The notes under the pieces were generated by a model, which ran no database searches, was not told the DNA's origin, and saw nothing but the letters and a program-made list of their open reading frames with translations. From Alteromonadaceae bacterium UBA2620 (GTDB taxonomy: Bacteria; Pseudomonadota; Gammaproteobacteria; Enterobacterales; Alteromonadaceae), in contig DDJQ01000057.1 in NCBI GenBank assembly GCA_002339125.1, positions 42,151-81,867 on the forward strand: 39,717 nucleotides of DNA, read 5' to 3'. Positions 9,528 to 18,624 of this stretch are shown here, piece by piece. A program made the position numbers and the translations under genes. How positions within the stretch are numbered: the stretch's first letter is position 1; each line of letters starts with the position of its first letter.

Positions 9528-10565
9528 TTAATCCAAAGAAAGTGAATAGATGCCATCGGCGGCAGTGACAACAGTTTGTCCGTCTACGGACACCGCGTTT
9601 AAGAGTGCAGATTTACTCTCGGTTTGTGTAACGCTGACCCCGGCGGCGGGTTCACAGTTAAGCGTAGGTGCGGCATACGGATCGAAAGACGAAGTTTGCA
9701 GAGGCAGTGAGGCCTTAACCATTACGCCGTTATTGCCGATAAAAGACAACTTATTCTGGCCGGTGATAATCGAGTTTAATGTGGCGGTATTACAGGTTTG
9801 CAGAGTCTCCCACTGCTCTCCATCTTCGCTGACCAGAATGTTACCGCGTAAGCCCGCGGCCACCATTAAACCGGAATCCAGCTGCACAAAATCGAAAAAT
9901 GAACCGGTATAGTCTGACTCCAGACGCTGCCAGCTTTGACCGTCATCATCACTCATCGCCAGTAAACCGGCTTCACCGGCTATCAGTAGTGTACCGTTCT
10001 GGCCACGGGTGATACGGTTTAAGTGCGGTAAGATGGAGTTTAACTCCAGTTGATAGAACTCTTCGTCTTCCTGGCGAATTTCTTCTAAGTACTCGCGATC
10101 GTACGGGTTGAGAAATTCGGCGTGGCGTACATTACCCCATGTATTACCGCCATCACTGGTTTGATAAAACAAACCATAGGCGCCAATGGCAAGGCCTCGG
10201 CGACTATCAAAAAAGATCACATCTAAAAACGGGCGTTCCAGTTCAGGCTGGTACATTTGCACCTGCCACTGCTCACCGCCATCGCTGGAATGCAGGATAA
10301 TCGCATCATGACCAACGGCCCAAATATGTTCCCCGACCAGGGTAACAGCCGTTAACGTAGATTGAGTGGGAACGGTGACCTGAGTAAAGTCGCTATCAGC
10401 GCGCTTGATTAGCACGTGGCCACGTTCGCCCACAGCAACAGTGATATCGCCGGAGGCAATATCCAGTAACAGAGATTCTTTAACAAGTGGTGCCTGATAA
10501 GACTGTTCTGCATGCAATGCAAAAGAAACTAACAACAGTAGCACCGAAGAAATAGATTTACGCAT
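9528..10565 (-). CDS. YCF48/BNR-type periplasmic beta-propeller protein
   Basis: A 345-residue protein with a cleavable signal peptide (about residues 1-19, SVLLLLVSFALHA) and no further membrane helix, so probably periplasmic. At least four Asp-box (BNR) motifs are visible: SSDGGEQW, TSDGGNTW, SDDDGQSW and SEDGEQW. They are spread along the chain as expected for a beta-propeller related to the photosystem II assembly factor YCF48. There is no photosynthesis context. The gene lies 9 bases upstream of the MMPL/RND transporter and downstream of DUF1329, which suggests a scaffold or adaptor role for the transporter, but that is inference. A GGAGG lies 13 bases before the ATG, longer than ideal spacing. 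Two acidic insertions near residues 160-180 (EEIRQEDEEFYQLEL) are unlike the surrounding repeats. Confidence 0.82.
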   Translation of the reverse strand: MRKSISSVLLLLVSFALHAEQSYQAPLVKESLLLDIASGDITVAVGERGHVLIKRADSDFTQVTVPTQSTLTAVTLVGEHIWAVGHDAIILHSSDGGEQWQVQMYQPELERPFLDVIFFDSRRGLAIGAYGLFYQTSDGGNTWGNVRHAEFLNPYDREYLEEIRQEDEEFYQLELNSILPHLNRITRGQNGTLLIAGEAGLLAMSDDDGQSWQRLESDYTGSFFDFVQLDSGLMVAAGLRGNILVSEDGEQWETLQTCNTATLNSIITGQNKLSFIGNNGVMVKASLPLQTSSFDPYAAPTLNCEPAAGVSVTQTESKSALLNAVSVDGQTVVTAADGIYSLSLD

Positions 10566-10603
10566 TAAGACGTTTAGCCTCCGGATTGTTATACCTGATT
10601 AAG

Positions 10604-10628
10604 AAAACGGTTGGCCAGGCCAACCGTT
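10604..10628 (-). terminator. Terminator-like hairpin between DUF1329 and YCF48-like genes
   Basis: AACGGTTGGCC (10606-10616) and GGCCAACCGTT (10618-10628) are a perfect 11-base inverted repeat. On the minus strand it is followed by TTTTCTT. It lies 12 bases after the DUF1329 stop and within the putative four-gene transcript. It may therefore act as a partial terminator or mRNA stabiliser that sets lower expression of the propeller and transporter relative to the two outer components. Confidence 0.7.
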
Positions 10629-10639
10629 ATTCTGAAATG

Positions 10640-12007
10640 TTATCTCATGCCTTCGCGGCGCAGTGCCTGAGGCGTGAACTCGGCTTCTTTCGGATTAATT
10701 GAGAAGTCGTACATTTTCTCCTCATTATCCAGGCCAATTGCCAGGTAGCGGCGTGAGTTCAGGTCGTGATAAACGTCCAGCGTAGACCACTGAGTCGGCA
10801 CTTCGTAATAGTTCACACCATAGGCCACAGCAACACGGTATAGTTCACCACGGTTGTCGTACATATCGGCCAGTTGGATCTGCCAGCTGTCTTCATCAAT
10901 ATAGAACACGCGTTTCTGATAGATATGGCGTAAGCCTTCTTTCAGGGTTGCCTCTACTACCCATACACGGTGTTTTTCCCAACGGGTTAAATCAGGGTTA
11001 ACGTGATTAGGCTTAAGAATCTCTTCATAGCTCACTGAATCGCCGTGCAAGGTATAGTTGTTATACGCAACGTACATTTCTTTCTTGCCTTTCAGCTCCC
11101 AGTTATAACGGTTTGGCGAGCCGTTAAACATATCGAAATCATCGGTAGTACGCAGGCCGTCGGCCGCTGTTCCCGGTGTATCATAAGCGATGTTTGGAGC
11201 CAAACGCACACGACGCTGACCGGTGTTATAGGTCCAGGCTTTACGCGGCTCCTTTACCTGATCCAGTGTTTCATGGACAAGTAGCGCAGTACCGGCCAGA
11301 CGCGCTGGCTTGGTCACTTTCTGCTTAAACATGAATAGCACATTATTTTCCAGCAGGCTTTCCGGCGTAGCGTTTTCCTGTGAGTACTGAATTAACAGTT
11401 GCTCATCAAAGCCGATTACGTTGTAGTCGCCGCCAGCGGTTACCGCTGCCTGACCACCATTACGCTGAACGGCCGGGCCACGATAGCGAGCAATGTGGTT
11501 CCAAATCGCTTCCAGCCCGTTGGCCGGGATCGGGAAAGGAATACCTACCGCAGCGCCTGCCATACCATTACCATCATCTAACAAGGTGGCACGGGTGGCG
11601 TTTTCTTTGGTCGCGTCGTAAACAAACTGTGGGTTTGATGCCGAGCGATGCGTTTTGTAAACCGGTAACTTAAAGGTGTCCGGGTAAGTCTCGAACATTT
11701 TCTTTAAGCCTTCGGATAACTGATCAGCATATTGCTGGTAGTTAGCAGCGGTGATCACAAACTCAGGCTTCTCACCCGCATAAGGGTCCGGGTGAAAGTC
11801 CCCTGCACTGTAGCCTGCAGGCGCAGAGGTAATACCCCCTGTCCACGCCGGGATAGAGCCGTCTGCATTACCTGCCTTTTCACCACCGAGTGGTGTCAGC
11901 TCGGTGCCCAGTTTAGCGGCTTCATCCGCGGTTACTTTTGCCTGTACAGGCACTGTCGTTAGCGCAACCGTCAGGGCTGCTGCAATAATTCCGATTTTTT
12001 TCATCAT
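10640..12007 (-). CDS. DUF1329 family periplasmic protein (LolB-like fold family)
   Basis: A 455-residue DUF1329 protein. It begins with a signal peptide (about residues 1-23, cleavage near PVQA/KV) and has no lipobox cysteine, so it is predicted to be soluble in the periplasm rather than a lipoprotein. Family traits seen are the early conserved LTPLGGEKAGNADGSIP segment, the FDMFNGSPNRYNWELKGKKE stretch, and WVVEATLKEG...IYQKRVFYIDED. Members are predicted to adopt a LolB/LolA-like half-barrel that could bind an acyl chain; I know this from family comparison, not from the sequence alone. It follows the DUF1302 gene by 18 bases, and the two families are nearly always adjacent, supporting a joint function in passing a lipid-like substrate between the membranes. 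Two ATG codons sit in tandem at the start. Confidence 0.88.
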   Translation of the reverse strand: MMKKIGIIAAALTVALTTVPVQAKVTADEAAKLGTELTPLGGEKAGNADGSIPAWTGGITSAPAGYSAGDFHPDPYAGEKPEFVITAANYQQYADQLSEGLKKMFETYPDTFKLPVYKTHRSASNPQFVYDATKENATRATLLDDGNGMAGAAVGIPFPIPANGLEAIWNHIARYRGPAVQRNGGQAAVTAGGDYNVIGFDEQLLIQYSQENATPESLLENNVLFMFKQKVTKPARLAGTALLVHETLDQVKEPRKAWTYNTGQRRVRLAPNIAYDTPGTAADGLRTTDDFDMFNGSPNRYNWELKGKKEMYVAYNNYTLHGDSVSYEEILKPNHVNPDLTRWEKHRVWVVEATLKEGLRHIYQKRVFYIDEDSWQIQLADMYDNRGELYRVAVAYGVNYYEVPTQWSTLDVYHDLNSRRYLAIGLDNEEKMYDFSINPKEAEFTPQALRREGMR

Positions 12008-12025
12008 AATAAATACTACTCTTTA

Positions 12026-14104
12026 TTAGATTGCATACTTGATGTTGAACGAAACAAAGTCGCGATCAGCCAGTTGGTTGGTGGTACCAATACCACCCCA
12101 GAATGCATTATAAGAGGCTGTTGCCGACCATTTACTCAAGTAATCAAAAGTGAATGAAATATTGGCTGATTTAGTATCTTCAGTGAACAGGAATAATGGA
12201 TCCGGTGTAGTCCCTTTCACGTCATGAGAGAAGGTCATACGAGTCCGCAGGTTAATACCTGAAAATACATTATTGTGATCAGCCACTGCCAGTAGTCGAT
12301 AACCCCAGGCATCATCCGTAGCAAATGGGTTAGTTTCAGGTCCGTTTGATAAGCCTGTGTGTAAACCAGTACGCGGATTACCTGTTTCAGTAGGCTCCAG
12401 CGACGGTGTACGGCCGGTGCCCGGCGCGTTAAGACGCACAACTGAAGGGTCCGGGAAGTCGACGATATTAACATACCCTGCTTCACCAAGCAGAACCAGG
12501 TTGTCAGTACCCAGTGCCGGACCAAATACGTGAGACACGGTAAACTGTGCCTGCCAGGTATCAGACAGCAGATACCCTTGCGCGGTTTCACCAGGTCCTA
12601 CTGAACGATTAATGCCGTCCGGAAAATCATTATTGAGCTGCGAAATACCCGCCAAATCAGGACGCAAACCTGCGTTCGCTAACTGTTCAGGCATACCCAT
12701 GTAGAGTAACTCTACGTCATCAATCTGCAGCGGCTCGTCCTGACGATACGCAAATTCACCGGCAAGGGCCGCAGTACCGATATTGGTATTAAAGCTGAAG
12801 CCGTACAATTTAATGTCTTCAGGATAATAGAACTTTGCTTCAGTGAAAGCCTGCAGGTCGGTAATATTATCGCGATTAATGTTATGACTGGCGATGTAGG
12901 CCAAATCTTCAGCAATGGCTGCACTGGTAAAGTTAGACGTTTCACCTGAAATTAGCGGGCGCTGGCTATGGTAATTAATGTGATAGAAACTCATTTCAGT
13001 TTCATTCAAGGCCTCAGCAAACCAGGTTAAACGTAAACCATACTGGCCCTGATCGTCTGCATCCACGTGAGCAGCGTCACTGTAACCACGAATGGCTACT
13101 TTTGTTGGGTAAGCAAGATACGCCTGGCTAATCGCCGCCTGATCACCGTTGGCGCGCAGTGCATCACCAAGGCCATTCAGCGCAGAAAGCAGGTAATCCA
13201 GGTCGATGTCCGGGTTACCGGTAAAGCCAAGCTGGACATTGTTAGCCTGACCACCCTCACCGACAAAATCATTAGTGGCAAAGTAACTACCGGCAACCGG
13301 TAACCAACTGCGTTCCCACTCATATTGGTAATAGGCCGATACGCTGACATTCTGGGTTAAACCCAATTGCGCGAAAACCATGCCTACCGGAATAAACACT
13401 TCTTTGAGTTCTGCACCAGGCGTTCGGGCGCGGGTAACATCCACAGGGTTAGTGGTACTGATACCATGCTGAATAAAGGTACTCTCACCCCAACTTACTA
13501 CCTGCTCACCAACACGCACGGTTAGCGGATTATCGCCAATCCACCAGTCGCCATAAAAGAACGCGTCCAGCAGACGTACGTCTGTACACAATAATTCTTT
13601 CGCTCCTGGGTCGTCGCAAAGCTCGGTATTATTGCCGGTAATCGGGTTATCCCATGGACGATCGTTGTCCATTTGCTCAAAATCATAGAACCAGAAACCC
13701 CGCGCAAAAAAGCCAATATCGCCATAGCGAATGTCTAATTCGTGGTTACCGGAAATCTGGGTTGAGAATGCTTCGCCTGAATCATGCGCCAGGTTACCCA
13801 AATCACCATTACTGGAATAGGCACCATTAGCCAATGCCCATACATCGCCACTGGGGTAAATCACATTGGTCGCCGCGTTATAGCCAGACCAGTTAAACTG
13901 AGGGTGATTACTGTTACCAATTAAACTGTAGTCGCGGTCTTCAACGCGAATACTGGTAGCCAGTGTCAGGTTTGTATCCAGCGACACGGATACATCACCA
14001 AAGTCCCATGAAGCGGCACCAGCTGGTAGCGAGGCGGCACCTAGAAAGGCAAAAATTCCAGCTGCGATAGGCGATTTCTTAAATGCGCTAAGCCTGGTTA
14101 TCAT
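12026..14104 (-). CDS. DUF1302 family outer-membrane beta-barrel protein
   Basis: A 692-residue DUF1302 protein. The signal peptide spans about residues 1-30 (cleavage near LPAGA/ASW). The mature chain starts with a WDFGDVSVSLDTNLT strand and continues with many alternating, aromatic-rich segments expected of outer-membrane strands. Family motifs include RVGEQVVSWGESTFIQHGIS and NPVDVTRARTPGAELKEVF. The chain ends in a strand, DRDFVSFNIKYAI, compatible with a barrel-assembly signal although the last residue is Ile rather than Phe. A good AGGAG lies 10 bases before the ATG. It is the first gene of the four-gene envelope block and has a 199-base upstream region with a perfect palindrome. The likely role is the outer-membrane exit or entry point of the system; the substrate is not known. 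Confidence 0.88.
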   Translation of the reverse strand: MITRLSAFKKSPIAAGIFAFLGAASLPAGAASWDFGDVSVSLDTNLTLATSIRVEDRDYSLIGNSNHPQFNWSGYNAATNVIYPSGDVWALANGAYSSNGDLGNLAHDSGEAFSTQISGNHELDIRYGDIGFFARGFWFYDFEQMDNDRPWDNPITGNNTELCDDPGAKELLCTDVRLLDAFFYGDWWIGDNPLTVRVGEQVVSWGESTFIQHGISTTNPVDVTRARTPGAELKEVFIPVGMVFAQLGLTQNVSVSAYYQYEWERSWLPVAGSYFATNDFVGEGGQANNVQLGFTGNPDIDLDYLLSALNGLGDALRANGDQAAISQAYLAYPTKVAIRGYSDAAHVDADDQGQYGLRLTWFAEALNETEMSFYHINYHSQRPLISGETSNFTSAAIAEDLAYIASHNINRDNITDLQAFTEAKFYYPEDIKLYGFSFNTNIGTAALAGEFAYRQDEPLQIDDVELLYMGMPEQLANAGLRPDLAGISQLNNDFPDGINRSVGPGETAQGYLLSDTWQAQFTVSHVFGPALGTDNLVLLGEAGYVNIVDFPDPSVVRLNAPGTGRTPSLEPTETGNPRTGLHTGLSNGPETNPFATDDAWGYRLLAVADHNNVFSGINLRTRMTFSHDVKGTTPDPLFLFTEDTKSANISFTFDYLSKWSATASYNAFWGGIGTTNQLADRDFVSFNIKYAI

Positions 14105-14170
14105 AATTTTTATACTCCTGATTCAACAGTAACCTGCTGATAAAACGACAAACTCATCGGTTTATTTAAC

Positions 14171-14189
14171 AAAATGATTACATCATTTT
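14171..14189. promoter_or_regulatory. Palindromic operator candidate upstream of the DUF1302 gene
   Basis: AAAATGAT (14171-14178), a 3-base spacer, and ATCATTTT (14182-14189) form a perfect inverted repeat 67 bases upstream of the DUF1302 start. It is the only strong dyad in the 199-base region before the four-gene envelope block and lies where a promoter is expected. The cognate regulator is unknown. Confidence 0.45.
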
Positions 14190-14303
14190 ACACAGATGGC
14201 AAGAACTAATCGTACCAGTTGAAAAAAAGCTGATTTTTTAATCTGTTACAAAAATAGCGTCTGGTGAAAACGTTCTTAACCGATTGATATTTATAGTTCA
14301 AAT

Positions 14304-14540
14304 TCAGGCGATGCGCTCAAAAGATTTTATTTTATTTTGTGCACTGACCACGAGTCTGAAACGGCCATAAAAGCCTCGACTATCAATAAATTGGCGAATG
14401 CGGCCCGATGGTACCTGCACCCGCTCGCCAGAATCAGCGGTCAATACCACCACGGGTATTGAGCCGCTGTAAAGGAGCTGACACTGGTGATATGGCTCAT
14501 TTACCGAAAAAAAATACACCTTATCGGAACTATGAATCAT
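14304..14540 (-). CDS. DUF2835 family small protein
   Basis: A 78-residue protein that I recognise as DUF2835, a small family of unknown function found in gammaproteobacteria. It has no signal peptide or membrane helix. The core is VPSGRIRQFIDSRGFYGRFRLVV, preceded by a hydrophobic YSGSIPVVVLTA strand and rich in beta and basic residues, consistent with a small nucleic-acid or protein-binding fold; that is only a guess. Its ATG lies inside the end of pepN (11-base overlap), so translation depends on pepN, and it is the last gene of the symporter-nhaC-pepN operon. Downstream I see only a weak A/T stem near 14221-14240 as a possible terminator. Confidence 0.8.
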   Translation of the reverse strand: MIHSSDKVYFFSVNEPYHQCQLLYSGSIPVVVLTADSGERVQVPSGRIRQFIDSRGFYGRFRLVVSAQNKIKSFERIA

Positions 14541-17130
14541 GTCCGTAGGCCAGTGCTTTGCTGACTTTTTCGTAAAGATCCTTACTTAATGAGGCATCAT
14601 CAAGCAAACGTGACAGTTGCTGTCGCATCAGGGCCTGACGCGATGGAGCAAAGTGTTGCCATTGGGTTAATGGCGTGACTAACCTCGAAGCCACCTGCGG
14701 ATTGGTTTTATCCAGCTCCAGCAAATAGTCGGTCAGGAATCGGTAACCACTGCCGTCATCGGCATGAAAACCTGAAGTATTATAAAACGCGAAGCTGCCA
14801 ATCACCGCGCGAACCCGGTTAGGGTTTTGCTGGCTGAACTGCGGGTGCTGACGCAACAGCGTAAGTTGCGCCAGAATATCACTGCGATCACAGGTAGCAT
14901 GTAAACCAAACCACTTATCCAGTACCAGCGGATCGTCGCGCCAGCGTTGCTCAAACTCATTCATCAGATTATTAAACAACACTAAATCGAACTGTTGCGC
15001 AGCTTTCAGTGCACCCAGCGTATCTGACATGTTGTCTGAACCGGAGAATTGCTCAGTGATCAAGGTTTCAGCCAGTGGCAATTCTGCCAGTAGCGTAAGC
15101 ACCACATTCTTACACCGCCGTGAACTAACCTGAGCCGGCTCATAGGCATAAGAATCTGATTGATTGGTTTGGTAAATTACCAGTAACAAGTCAGACATAA
15201 ACTCAGCCAAATCGTGGCTAAAGGTTTGTCTGGCTTCGTTTAAGGCATGTACATCGATATTCTCACGGGTCTGGCACAGGGTTTCAAAGCTCGGTACCAC
15301 CAGGCACTCTCCGAGAATTTCCGGATTATCCTGGCTGGCTTCAACGGCTTCATAGAGCCCTTGCCAGATGGCTTTTTCTATCTGCTGCGGGCTGCCCTGA
15401 TAATATTGTTCAATGCACCAGTTATACAACTGCTGAATAGCATCCCAGCGGCTAAAGGCATCGTTAGCAAAACGGAAGGTATGTAACCACTCTAACGGCG
15501 TTAGATCGGAAGTCAGTTTAACCGGCGCGGAAAAATTGCCCAACGCCACCGGCGTTATATTACTCCCTTTACCGGTAAAGGTTAATTCAGTCACCGGTTT
15601 ATCCAGAATAACCAGGTTATCACGGAACATGCCGCTATCTGGCGCTACGTGCTGACCGTCTGCTGCCAGAAACTCAATTTGCAACGGGATATACAGGTCG
15701 TGTTTTTCTGATTGATCAGCGGTTGCCAGGTTTTGCTGGGTCAGCGTTACAGTCAGTTTATTGCTGGCTGCATCGTAAGCACGTTTAACCTCTACCCGAG
15801 GCGTGCCTGACTGACTGTACCAGCGGGAAAAATGGGTTAAATCAATATCAGTTGCTGACTGCATGGCTGACACAAAGTCATCACAGGTAACAGCCTGACC
15901 ATCATGACGTCTGAAGTATTCATCCATCCCTGCTCTGAAACCTTCAGCCCCCAATAAGGTATGCATCATCCGAATGACTTCAGCGCCTTTGTCGTAAACC
16001 GTCACCGTGTAGAAGTTGTTCATTTCAATCACTTCATCCGGGCGGATGGGATGACTCATGGCACTGGCGTCCTCAGCGAACTGATGCTCGCGCATCACCC
16101 TTACCTGCTTGATACGGTTACTGAGCGGCGAGCTCATATCGCTGCTGAACTGCTGATCGCGAAACACCGTAAGGCCTTCTTTTAAACTTAACTGGAACCA
16201 GTCTCTGCATGTTACGCGGTTACCGGTCCAGTTATGAAAGTACTCGTGGGCGATAACCGATTCCACATTAAAGAAATCTTCATCGGTAGCAGACGCCTGA
16301 TCGGCAAGTACAAACTTACTGTTGAAAACGTTCAGCCCTTTGTTTTCCATGGCCCCCATATTGAAGAAATCCACGGCGACTATCATGTAAATGTCGAGGT
16401 CATACTCAAGGCCAAATACTTCTTCATCCCAACGCATAGAACGTTTTAAGGCTTCCAGGGCAAATTCGCCGCGCTGGCGTTTACCTTTGTCTACAAACAG
16501 TTCTAATGCTACCGACTTGCCGCTTTGGGTGACAAAGGTATCGGTTAACTGATCAAAGCTGCCGGCTACCAGTGCAAACAGGTAGCTTGGTTTAGGAAAC
16601 GGATCCTGCCATAAAATCCAATGCGTGCCGTCGGTGTTGCTGCCCTGTTCAATGGGGTTACCATTTGCCAGCATAGTTGGCAGACTGGCTTTGTCACCGG
16701 TAATTTTAACCGTAAAACGGGCCAGTACATCAGGCCGGTCCAGATAATAGGTGATGCGGCGGAAACCCTCGGCTTCACACTGCGTGCAATACACGCCGTT
16801 AGACAGATATAGCCCTTCCAGCGCCTTATTCTCAGACGGATTAACTTGCGTCACGATGCGCAGCGTAAAGGCATCCGGTACATTATTCAGCACCAGGCCG
16901 CTATCGGTTTGCTCATAGTCACCAAAAGGTAAATCATCAATAGCCACTTCTAACAGTTGCATATGTTCGCCATCGAGCTTTAACGGCGCGTTGGCTGCGC
17001 CCTGGCGCTTTACCTTTAGTTCGCTGACCACTTTGGTGGCAGACGGATCCAGGGTAAAGTCCAGGGCAATATCAGTAATTGTAAACTCGGGCGCGCGATA
17101 ATCTTCGCGACGTTTAGCCACTAGCGTCAT
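14530..17130 (-). CDS. pepN: Aminopeptidase N (alpha-aminoacyl-peptide hydrolase), M1 family
   Basis: Zinc metallo-aminopeptidase that removes N-terminal residues from peptides in the cytoplasm. M1 hallmarks are the GAMEN exopeptidase motif near residue 260 and the zinc site HEYFH (His295, Glu296, His299) with the third ligand Glu318 in LKEGLTVFRDQQ. The remaining chain fits the four-domain E. coli PepN architecture, with 866 residues against about 870 there. The longest frame starts at a TTG at 17143-17145. I chose the ATG at 17128-17130 because it has a strong AGGAG five bases upstream and gives the MTLVAKRREDYRAPEF start that matches the family. The gene follows nhaC by 20 bases and overlaps DUF2835 by 11. 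The neighbours suggest that imported or recycled peptides feed the same sodium-linked amino-acid pool. Confidence 0.96.
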   Translation of the reverse strand: MTLVAKRREDYRAPEFTITDIALDFTLDPSATKVVSELKVKRQGAANAPLKLDGEHMQLLEVAIDDLPFGDYEQTDSGLVLNNVPDAFTLRIVTQVNPSENKALEGLYLSNGVYCTQCEAEGFRRITYYLDRPDVLARFTVKITGDKASLPTMLANGNPIEQGSNTDGTHWILWQDPFPKPSYLFALVAGSFDQLTDTFVTQSGKSVALELFVDKGKRQRGEFALEALKRSMRWDEEVFGLEYDLDIYMIVAVDFFNMGAMENKGLNVFNSKFVLADQASATDEDFFNVESVIAHEYFHNWTGNRVTCRDWFQLSLKEGLTVFRDQQFSSDMSSPLSNRIKQVRVMREHQFAEDASAMSHPIRPDEVIEMNNFYTVTVYDKGAEVIRMMHTLLGAEGFRAGMDEYFRRHDGQAVTCDDFVSAMQSATDIDLTHFSRWYSQSGTPRVEVKRAYDAASNKLTVTLTQQNLATADQSEKHDLYIPLQIEFLAADGQHVAPDSGMFRDNLVILDKPVTELTFTGKGSNITPVALGNFSAPVKLTSDLTPLEWLHTFRFANDAFSRWDAIQQLYNWCIEQYYQGSPQQIEKAIWQGLYEAVEASQDNPEILGECLVVPSFETLCQTRENIDVHALNEARQTFSHDLAEFMSDLLLVIYQTNQSDSYAYEPAQVSSRRCKNVVLTLLAELPLAETLITEQFSGSDNMSDTLGALKAAQQFDLVLFNNLMNEFEQRWRDDPLVLDKWFGLHATCDRSDILAQLTLLRQHPQFSQQNPNRVRAVIGSFAFYNTSGFHADDGSGYRFLTDYLLELDKTNPQVASRLVTPLTQWQHFAPSRQALMRQQLSRLLDDASLSKDLYEKVSKALAYGHDS

Positions 17131-17150
17131 TGCATCTCCTAACAAGATGT

Positions 17151-18614
17151 TTATTTAGCTGCAGTCACGGATTGCGGTGGCTCAAGACGGAGAATTTTAA
17201 TTCCCAGATAAGCATAAATCACCGCCAGAACCGGACTAATTAAGTTAAAGAAGGCAAAGAAAATATAGTCAAACGGATGCACCATTAACACGCCATGCAT
17301 ATAAGCACCGCAGGTATTCCATGGAATAAGCGGAGACGTAATAGTGCCGCCGTCTTCCAGACTTCGGGATAAGTTTAGTTGATGGAGGCCACGTTTGGCG
17401 TACTCATCCTTATACATACGACCAGGCATAACGATAGCCATGTACTGATCAGAAGTGATCAGGTTAGTACCAATGCAGGTCAGAATTGTGCGACTCACCA
17501 TCGCACCGGCCGTTTTAGCGCCGTGTAAAATAGCGCCGACGGCACGGGTGAGTAACCCTACCCGCTCCAGTACCGCGCCAAACGACATGGCACACACTAT
17601 CAGCCAGATAGTATTGAGCATGGAAGACATGCCGCCACGGCTGAGCAGGCTGTTAAGGTTGTCGTCGCTGGTATTAAAACTTACGCCGTCGAATAAGGCA
17701 GTCCAGACCACTTTAAGGGCACCAACAGAAAACGAATCTGCACTGTCTTTCATGGTTTGAATGACATCAGGCTGGAAAATCAACGCCCACACGCCGCCTA
17801 ACAATGCCCCGATACCTACAGCCGGGAAAGCCGGCATTTTACGGACCGCCAGGGTCAGCAGCACAACCAGCGGTACCAGCATAACGATATTGATGTTAAA
17901 CGTATCATCCAGTAACACCTGCATTTGCTGAATTTTCTCGGCAGACTGCACGCCGGATTCACTGAGGCCGATGATAACAAATAACATCAGCGCCAGTGCA
18001 AAGCTGGGAATAGTCGTCCATAGCATGTAGCGAATGTGTTCAAACAGATCGGTACCAGCCACCGCCGGTGCCAGGTTAGTGGTTTCTGATAACGGCGAAA
18101 TTTTATCGCCAAAGTAAGCACCGGAAATGATCGCACCGGCGGTGATTGCCGCCGACATATCCATCCCGGCCGATACGCCCATCAGTGCCACACCTACGGT
18201 TGCTGCGGTTGTCCACGAACTACCAATACTCATTGCCACCACGGCACAGATGATACAGGTAGCCGCATAAAACATACTAGGGTTGAGCAGCTCAAGCCCG
18301 TAGTAAATTAACGTAGGTACCGTACCCGCCAACATCCAGGTACCAATCAGTGCGCCTACAACCAGCAGGATAAGACAGGCGCCCAGCGACACCGAAATGC
18401 CCTGAATAATGCCTTTTTCAATATCGTGCCATTTGTGGCCATTCCTCATACCAATAATAGCCGCCAGGCCAGTACCAATTAACAGCGATACCTGATTAGG
18501 CCCATAAGAGGAATTATCGGCAAACAGGTACACGGCGGTGCCAAGCATCAGAATGAGTGAAATTACCGGGATAAATGCGTCTAACAACGTCGGTTGTTTT
18601 ATTTCTCTGGTCAT
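17151..18614 (-). CDS. nhaC: Na+/H+ antiporter, NhaC family
   Basis: A 487-residue polytopic membrane protein with about 11 to 12 hydrophobic helices, recognised as NhaC type. Typical segments are GAIISGAYFGDKISPLSETTN and the C-terminal ITSPLIPWNTCGAYMHGVL, both conserved around the ion path. It exchanges cytoplasmic Na+ for external H+. A few members exchange malate and lactate instead, so the substrate is not proven. The longest frame begins at a TTG (18630-18632) overlapping the upstream stop. The ATG at 18612-18614 is preferred because AAGGA lies seven bases before it. It is 10 bases after the sodium symporter and 20 bases before pepN. An antiporter next to a sodium-driven importer would restore the gradient the importer spends; this is inference from gene order. 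Confidence 0.9.
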   Translation of the reverse strand: MTREIKQPTLLDAFIPVISLILMLGTAVYLFADNSSYGPNQVSLLIGTGLAAIIGMRNGHKWHDIEKGIIQGISVSLGACLILLVVGALIGTWMLAGTVPTLIYYGLELLNPSMFYAATCIICAVVAMSIGSSWTTAATVGVALMGVSAGMDMSAAITAGAIISGAYFGDKISPLSETTNLAPAVAGTDLFEHIRYMLWTTIPSFALALMLFVIIGLSESGVQSAEKIQQMQVLLDDTFNINIVMLVPLVVLLTLAVRKMPAFPAVGIGALLGGVWALIFQPDVIQTMKDSADSFSVGALKVVWTALFDGVSFNTSDDNLNSLLSRGGMSSMLNTIWLIVCAMSFGAVLERVGLLTRAVGAILHGAKTAGAMVSRTILTCIGTNLITSDQYMAIVMPGRMYKDEYAKRGLHQLNLSRSLEDGGTITSPLIPWNTCGAYMHGVLMVHPFDYIFFAFFNLISPVLAVIYAYLGIKILRLEPPQSVTAAK

Positions 18615-18624
18615 GGTTATTTCC

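Noticed and set aside
14215..14245. A/T stem with T run as terminator of the DUF2835 operon
   Set aside because: The pairing is A-T only around GCTGA, with no GC stem, so it is too weak to call.
17131..17145. Longer N-terminus for PepN from a TTG
   Set aside because: The AGGAG that would serve the internal ATG lies within this extension, and the family protein starts at that ATG.
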